A stretch of DNA of 64,000 nucleotides, taken from contig JAQWHM010000016.1 in the NCBI GenBank assembly GCA_029249345.1, positions 124,001 to 188,000 on the forward strand, read 5' to 3'. This DNA is from UBA10348 sp002469915 (GTDB lineage: Bacteria > Bacteroidota > Rhodothermia > Rhodothermales > UBA10348). How positions within the stretch are numbered: position 1 is the stretch's first letter; each line of letters begins with the position of its first letter. A program made the position numbers and the translations under genes. The notes beneath the pieces were generated by a model that ran no database searches, was not told the origin of the DNA, and saw only the letters and a program-made list of their open reading frames with translations. Shown here piece by piece: positions 60,970-64,000 of the stretch.

Positions 60970-61233
60970 ATGGATATGGAATCAGCAAGCAATATGGCTT
61001 CTACATCAGCCAAACGCCATTACGGGATCGCTTTTGTGGTTTCGCTTGCCATGAGCCTGTTTTTTTGGATCGAAATGGGAGTGTTCAATGTTGTCGGATT
61101 CCTATTCTGGACCTGTCTTTCCGCCTTGTTGGGATCCTCTTTTGGCTTGGTTGTGGGGCGCAGAATTCTAGTGACTGTTGTCGCCACCTTCGTCATCCGT
61201 TTGCTCTTGTTCGTCATCATGACATGGTTTTGA
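60970..61233 (+). CDS. Small membrane protein, unknown function
   Basis: An 87-residue protein with two or three close hydrophobic helices (about 19-37 AFVVSLAMSLFFWIEMGVF, 40-62 VVGFLFWTCLSALLGSSFGL, 66-86 ILVTVVATFVIRLLLFVIM). The N-terminal 16 residues are polar (SASNMASTSAKRHYG). I do not recognise a family. It begins directly after the stop of the 33-codon ORF and lies 65 bases before tag. Confidence 0.6.
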   Translation: MDMESASNMASTSAKRHYGIAFVVSLAMSLFFWIEMGVFNVVGFLFWTCLSALLGSSFGLVVGRRILVTVVATFVIRLLLFVIMTWF

Positions 61234-61298
61234 TGGGCATTCATCTTTAGTGGTCGTTTAAGAGGTGACAGGATGCCTAAAACGAATGGAAAAAAGAT

Positions 61299-61856
61299 AT
61301 GAGATGTTCATGGTGTGGAGACGATCCATTATATGTAGCCTATCATGATGAGGAGTGGGGCGTACCCCAGCACCAAGACAGCAAGCTTTTCGAAATGCTC
61401 ATTTTAGAGGGGGCACAAGCGGGATTGAGCTGGTCCACCATTCTGAAAAAACGGGAAGGGTACCGGCGAGCCTTTCACGAATTTGATCCTATTAAAGTCG
61501 CTCGAATGACTGAATCAGATTGTGCGGCACTCCTATTAGATTCGGGCATTGTTCGAAATCGACTCAAAATCGCATCGACTGTATCTAATGCACAGGCCTT
61601 TCTCGAAGTGCAAAAGGAAAAGGGGTCATTCGACGCTTTTCTGTGGAAGTATGTCGATGGTTCGCCGATTCAAAACGGCTTTGCGAGTCTTCCAGAAATA
61701 CCAGCAGAGACAGCCCTTTCAAAGCAAATTAGTAAAGACCTTAAGCGTCTGGGGTTTCGATTTGTAGGCTCAACGATCATCTATGCCTATATGCAGGCTA
61801 TTGGGATGGTCAATGATCATATTTCGAGCTGTTTTAGGGCTTCTCAACTGAGGTAG
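61299..61856 (+). CDS. tag: DNA-3-methyladenine glycosylase I (Tag)
   Basis: A 185-residue repair enzyme that removes 3-methyladenine from DNA. The N-terminal zinc site MRCSWCGDDPLYVAYHDEEW (C3, H16 region) and the C-terminal VNDHISSCF supply the four zinc ligands. The central helix and base pocket, LFEMLILEGAQAGLSWSTIL and LLDSGIVRNRLKIAS, are typical. The start at 61299 gives the expected N-terminus just before the first zinc cysteine. Directly after the stop lies the DnaA-box region. It is the third alkylation-repair gene in the window. Confidence 0.95.
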   Translation: MRCSWCGDDPLYVAYHDEEWGVPQHQDSKLFEMLILEGAQAGLSWSTILKKREGYRRAFHEFDPIKVARMTESDCAALLLDSGIVRNRLKIASTVSNAQAFLEVQKEKGSFDAFLWKYVDGSPIQNGFASLPEIPAETALSKQISKDLKRLGFRFVGSTIIYAYMQAIGMVNDHISSCFRASQLR

Positions 61857-62164
61857 ACGGATCTACTACTTTTTGTTAATACCGTGTGGAAAACGTGGAA
61901 AAGACGCTCAAAATGTTCTTTTTACGGATCTATTATAATCTGTTCAAATTATAAATCGTTACTTAACAAGTACTTATGGCAATAAGCATTGATATTGAGA
62001 TCGGCAGCCCTTGAAATCAGCCTAAAATGAGCACTTTTAGAAATAGTGGAAAAGCTGTGGATAACGAGAAGTGACTCGTAAAATCGCTTTACAATTAAAA
62101 CAGGGCAGCATTGTGGAGAAATAGCCTGATTTTCGAACTTAGAATGCCAAAATACCCGTAGGTA
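61857..62164. other. A+T-rich region with DnaA-box cluster (candidate replication origin)
   Basis: This 308-base noncoding region lies between tag and mreB. It contains one exact DnaA box, TGTGGATAA (62056-62064, the complement of TTATCCACA), and four near matches in the same orientation: TGTGGAAAA (61885-61893), CGTGGAAAA (61894-61902), AGTGGAAAA (62045-62053) and TGTGGAGAA (62112-62120). Two copies of ACGGATCTAYTA (61857-61868 and 61924-61935) begin GATCT 13-mer-like repeats, and the sequence after the second is very A+T-rich (61929-61975). This resembles an oriC with an unwinding element. A DnaA-binding regulatory site is the alternative. No dnaA gene is in the window. Confidence 0.5.
62056..62064 (-). 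promoter_or_regulatory. Exact DnaA box
   Basis: TGTGGATAA on the plus strand equals TTATCCACA on the minus strand, the consensus high-affinity DnaA site. It sits three bases after the near match AGTGGAAAA, so two boxes are almost back to back in the same direction. Confidence 0.65.
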
Positions 62165-63175
62165 TTAGGTCAGCACTTTTGCGAATCCATCAATGTCTTC
62201 TAGCACTGAACCGGTCCCACGGACAACGGCAGTTAGAGGGTCTTCTGCAACATAAACGGGCAGATCTACGCGTCCTCTAATCATTGAATCTAATCCTTTC
62301 AGCATCGCTCCCCCTCCGGTTAGCATGATGCCTCGTTCTAGGATATCCGCGCCAAGTTCTGGAGGTGTTCTCTCGAGACATCGAATAACGGCGGCTGCAA
62401 TCTGACCGACCGGTTCGCGAAGAGCTTCTCGCACATCTTCGGACGAAATCGTTCTCACTTTTGGAATTCCACTAACTAAATCTCGGCCTTTCACCGACAA
62501 CTCCAGTTCGGGATCTAACTCAATAGCACTACCCACTTCCTTTTTAATTCGCTCGGCAGTACGGTGACCTATGAGCAGATTGTGGTTACGCTTGAAGTAC
62601 TGCACAATGGCATTATCCAATTCATCTCCACCCACTCGAATGGACTCATCAATGACGATTCCAGAAAGGGCGATAACAGCAATTTCAGTCGTTCCACCGC
62701 CAATATCCACAATCATGTTGCCAACAGGCTCGGCTACATTCAAACCGATGCCGATGGCAGCAGCCATGGGTTCATCGATGAGATGGACTTGTCTCGCTCC
62801 GGCGTGCTCAGCTGAATCTCGAACCGCTCGTTTTTCTACTTCAGTAATTCCACTCGGAACACACACGACCATTCGCCGGATAGCAGAAAGCCAGTTTGTT
62901 TGAACCTTTCTGATCAGCTGACGAATCAACTGCTCGGCAACTTCGAAATCAGCTATAACTCCGTCCTTAAGGGGACGAATGGTTTCTATCTCCCGGTGCG
63001 TACGCTCATGCATTTGCTGAGCTTCGTGTCCCACTGCAATGACACGTCTTGTAGATCTGTTCAGAGCAACGATGGAGGGTTCGTTCAAAACGATACCTCT
63101 ACCCTTGATGTAAATCAGAGTGTTTGCAGTGCCCAGATCAATGGCAACGTCAGTCGAAAAATTGAACAGCCCCAT
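62165..63175 (-). CDS. mreB: Rod shape-determining protein MreB
   Basis: A 336-residue bacterial actin. The nucleotide-binding motifs are in order: AIDLGTANTLIYIKGRGIVL (phosphate 1), GNMIVDIGGGTTEIAVIAL (phosphate 2) and GIMLTGGGAMLKGLDSMIRG (adenosine). The length is typical of MreB. It polymerises under the inner membrane and guides lateral wall synthesis. The usual partners mreC, mreD and the penicillin-binding protein gene do not follow; on the 3' side is the DnaA-box region and tag on the other strand, so this copy is a lone gene. Confidence 0.97.
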   Translation of the reverse strand: MGLFNFSTDVAIDLGTANTLIYIKGRGIVLNEPSIVALNRSTRRVIAVGHEAQQMHERTHREIETIRPLKDGVIADFEVAEQLIRQLIRKVQTNWLSAIRRMVVCVPSGITEVEKRAVRDSAEHAGARQVHLIDEPMAAAIGIGLNVAEPVGNMIVDIGGGTTEIAVIALSGIVIDESIRVGGDELDNAIVQYFKRNHNLLIGHRTAERIKKEVGSAIELDPELELSVKGRDLVSGIPKVRTISSEDVREALREPVGQIAAAVIRCLERTPPELGADILERGIMLTGGGAMLKGLDSMIRGRVDLPVYVAEDPLTAVVRGTGSVLEDIDGFAKVLT

Positions 63176-63238
63176 GTAGTAACAGTCGCGAAAAGCGGTC
63201 TTAATGAAGTCGTGAAACCCTGTTTTTCATTGGAAAGG

Positions 63239-63259
63239 GGGTCGGGAGACACCCGGCCC
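63239..63259. promoter_or_regulatory. Hairpin in the mreB leader
   Basis: GGGTCGGG (63239-63246), loop AGACA, and CCCGGCCC (63252-63259) make an 8-bp stem with one T-G pair. It lies 63 bases upstream of the mreB start on its 5' side, in the 230-base gap shared with the next plus-strand gene. It may be part of the mRNA leader; no other sign of regulation is seen. Confidence 0.4.
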
Positions 63260-63405
63260 GCAGGGTCTTTTGATAATACGTATAGAGTGTGTTGATTCCA
63301 ACGCACAAAGCGTAGTTCGGTCAATCGTTTTTGCTGTAAAAACCTCCGTACATTGATCAGTGCGCCCCTGCTTGTGTATCTCACAAACTCATCCGGAGAT
63401 TTTAG

Positions 63406-64000
63406 TTGAAGCGATCAGTACTTCTTCTGCTTGGCATTCTGTTAATCGTATTAGGGGTGGTGTCCATTGGGGCATTAAAAAGAGAAATTCGGATATCAAC
63501 GAATGTAACGGTCAGTAAGTCAGAAGCGACCTCGTTCCGTGTTTTATCCTCCGCTGAGCAGATTTCCAGTTGGATGGAAGGAATAACACTGCAAGAAACA
63601 TTAGTTGAGCATCCAGAAAATGTGGGGAGTAGGTATCGGCTTACGCAGGTCGACGGATCAGAATGGGAAGCCACAGTGCTGGATTTGGAGGACAATCGAC
63701 GGATCGTCATGCTCTTGACCGATCCTAGAGCTGAGATTCAGATTGAGGTCGAACTATTTCCATCACCAGAAGGGACTCGGGTTCAAATTGACACGATTAC
63801 GAGGGGTTCTACCGTCTTTTACCGGACGCTGATGCCTTTTGCAAAGAGATCAATCCTCAAGAGTCAGATGCGCATAAATGAACATTGGAAAAGACTGATC
63901 GAGACATCCATTGAATCGTTGGTTGGGGAATGGAGCGGTACAGATGCCTCCGGATCAGAGCAACTATTTGAGTTTCATTTCGATGGGACGGCGGACTGGA
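63406..64000 (+). CDS. SRPBCC-fold membrane-anchored protein, 5' part
   Basis: The frame begins at TTG 63406 (a TAG lies directly before it, and GGAG at 63394-63397 serves as ribosome binding site) and stays open to the window end, giving 198 codons. An N-terminal helix (SVLLLLGILLIVLGVVSIGA) anchors it. The next 130 residues look like a SRPBCC (START-like) ligand-binding domain: VTVSKSEATSFRVLSSAEQI, SSWMEGITLQET, WEATVLDLEDNRRIVMLLTD and HWKRLIETSIES. The final visible residues, GSEQLFEFHFDGTADW, begin another domain. Function unknown. Confidence 0.75.
   Translation, partial: MKRSVLLLLGILLIVLGVVSIGALKREIRISTNVTVSKSEATSFRVLSSAEQISSWMEGITLQETLVEHPENVGSRYRLTQVDGSEWEATVLDLEDNRRIVMLLTDPRAEIQIEVELFPSPEGTRVQIDTITRGSTVFYRTLMPFAKRSILKSQMRINEHWKRLIETSIESLVGEWSGTDASGSEQLFEFHFDGTADW

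Noticed and set aside
1..64000. CRISPR arrays, insertion sequences, prophage, toxin-antitoxin or defence genes
   Set aside because: No spaced repeats, transposase, integrase, or matching protein motifs were seen on either strand.

Overview
This is a 64 kb chromosomal stretch from an aerobic, heterotrophic Gram-negative bacterium, probably marine and from the Bacteroidota in the broad sense, most likely the Rhodothermota/Balneolota side. The evidence is indirect. There are four secreted proteins with C-terminal type IX secretion (T9SS-like) sorting domains. Families common in that group are present (DUF2911, DUF4920, DUF305 next to an LVIVD-repeat lipoprotein, a DUF5777 beta-barrel). There are many lipoproteins, and base composition is balanced, near 50% G+C by eye. 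No rRNA, tRNA, prophage, insertion sequence, CRISPR array or recognisable defence system was seen, so lineage cannot be fixed from this window alone.

Layout. 1-8.6 kb: end of a beta-barrel gene, CutC, a secreted M20 peptidase with an Ogt alkyltransferase, a secreted PHP phosphoesterase, a cytochrome c with a Lys/Met-rich tail, PnuC, a YbaK-type tRNA deacylase, a lipoprotein with an EGF-like Cys pattern, and PPK2. 8.6-18.6 kb: an amidohydrolase, a T9SS-type vanadium haloperoxidase-like protein, then a tight minus-strand run (PLP decarboxylase, inositol-phosphatase family, small membrane protein, thioesterase, NhaC-type transporter, Cys/Met PLP lyase). 18.7-31.8 kb: an AGMO-like membrane hydroxylase, DUF4920 plus PepSY-type membrane protein, envelope proteins, a T9SS-type N-formylglutamate amidohydrolase, a large glycosidase-like lipoprotein, a sialate esterase, and the LVIVD/DUF305 pair. 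32-39.8 kb: a T9SS propeller-like protein, a frameshifted nitrilase, a small operon with an AlkD-type glycosylase and a methyltransferase, and a front-end desaturase. 39.9-57.6 kb: hydrolases and transporters for protein and peptide use (amidohydrolase, S9, M28, AbgT, S15 with a proline-racemase-family enzyme, a secreted HExxH protein, an acetate channel). 57.8-64 kb: a proline-iminopeptidase-like lipoprotein, a ThuA/sugar dehydrogenase protein, a newly noticed 33-codon ORF, Tag, an A+T-rich DnaA-box cluster, MreB, and a cut-off SRPBCC protein.

Taken together the genes describe scavenging of protein and peptides. Secreted peptidases (M20, S9, M28, S15, S33-like, HExxH) feed uptake systems (AbgT, NhaC, acetate channel) and amino acid enzymes (proline-racemase family, Cys/Met lyase, aromatic decarboxylase). 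Three separate alkylation-repair genes (ogt, alkD-like, tag) also fall in the window.

The most interesting signals outside annotated genes are the DnaA-box cluster at 61857-62164 (candidate replication origin), a PepSY-type gene lacking a standard start codon, a coupled 33-codon ORF at 60868-60969, a small ORF with an in-frame TGA next to an inverted repeat at 12.25-12.45 kb, and REP-like GTAGG hairpins at 5.16 and 6.84 kb. I did not find a convincing undescribed multi-gene system.
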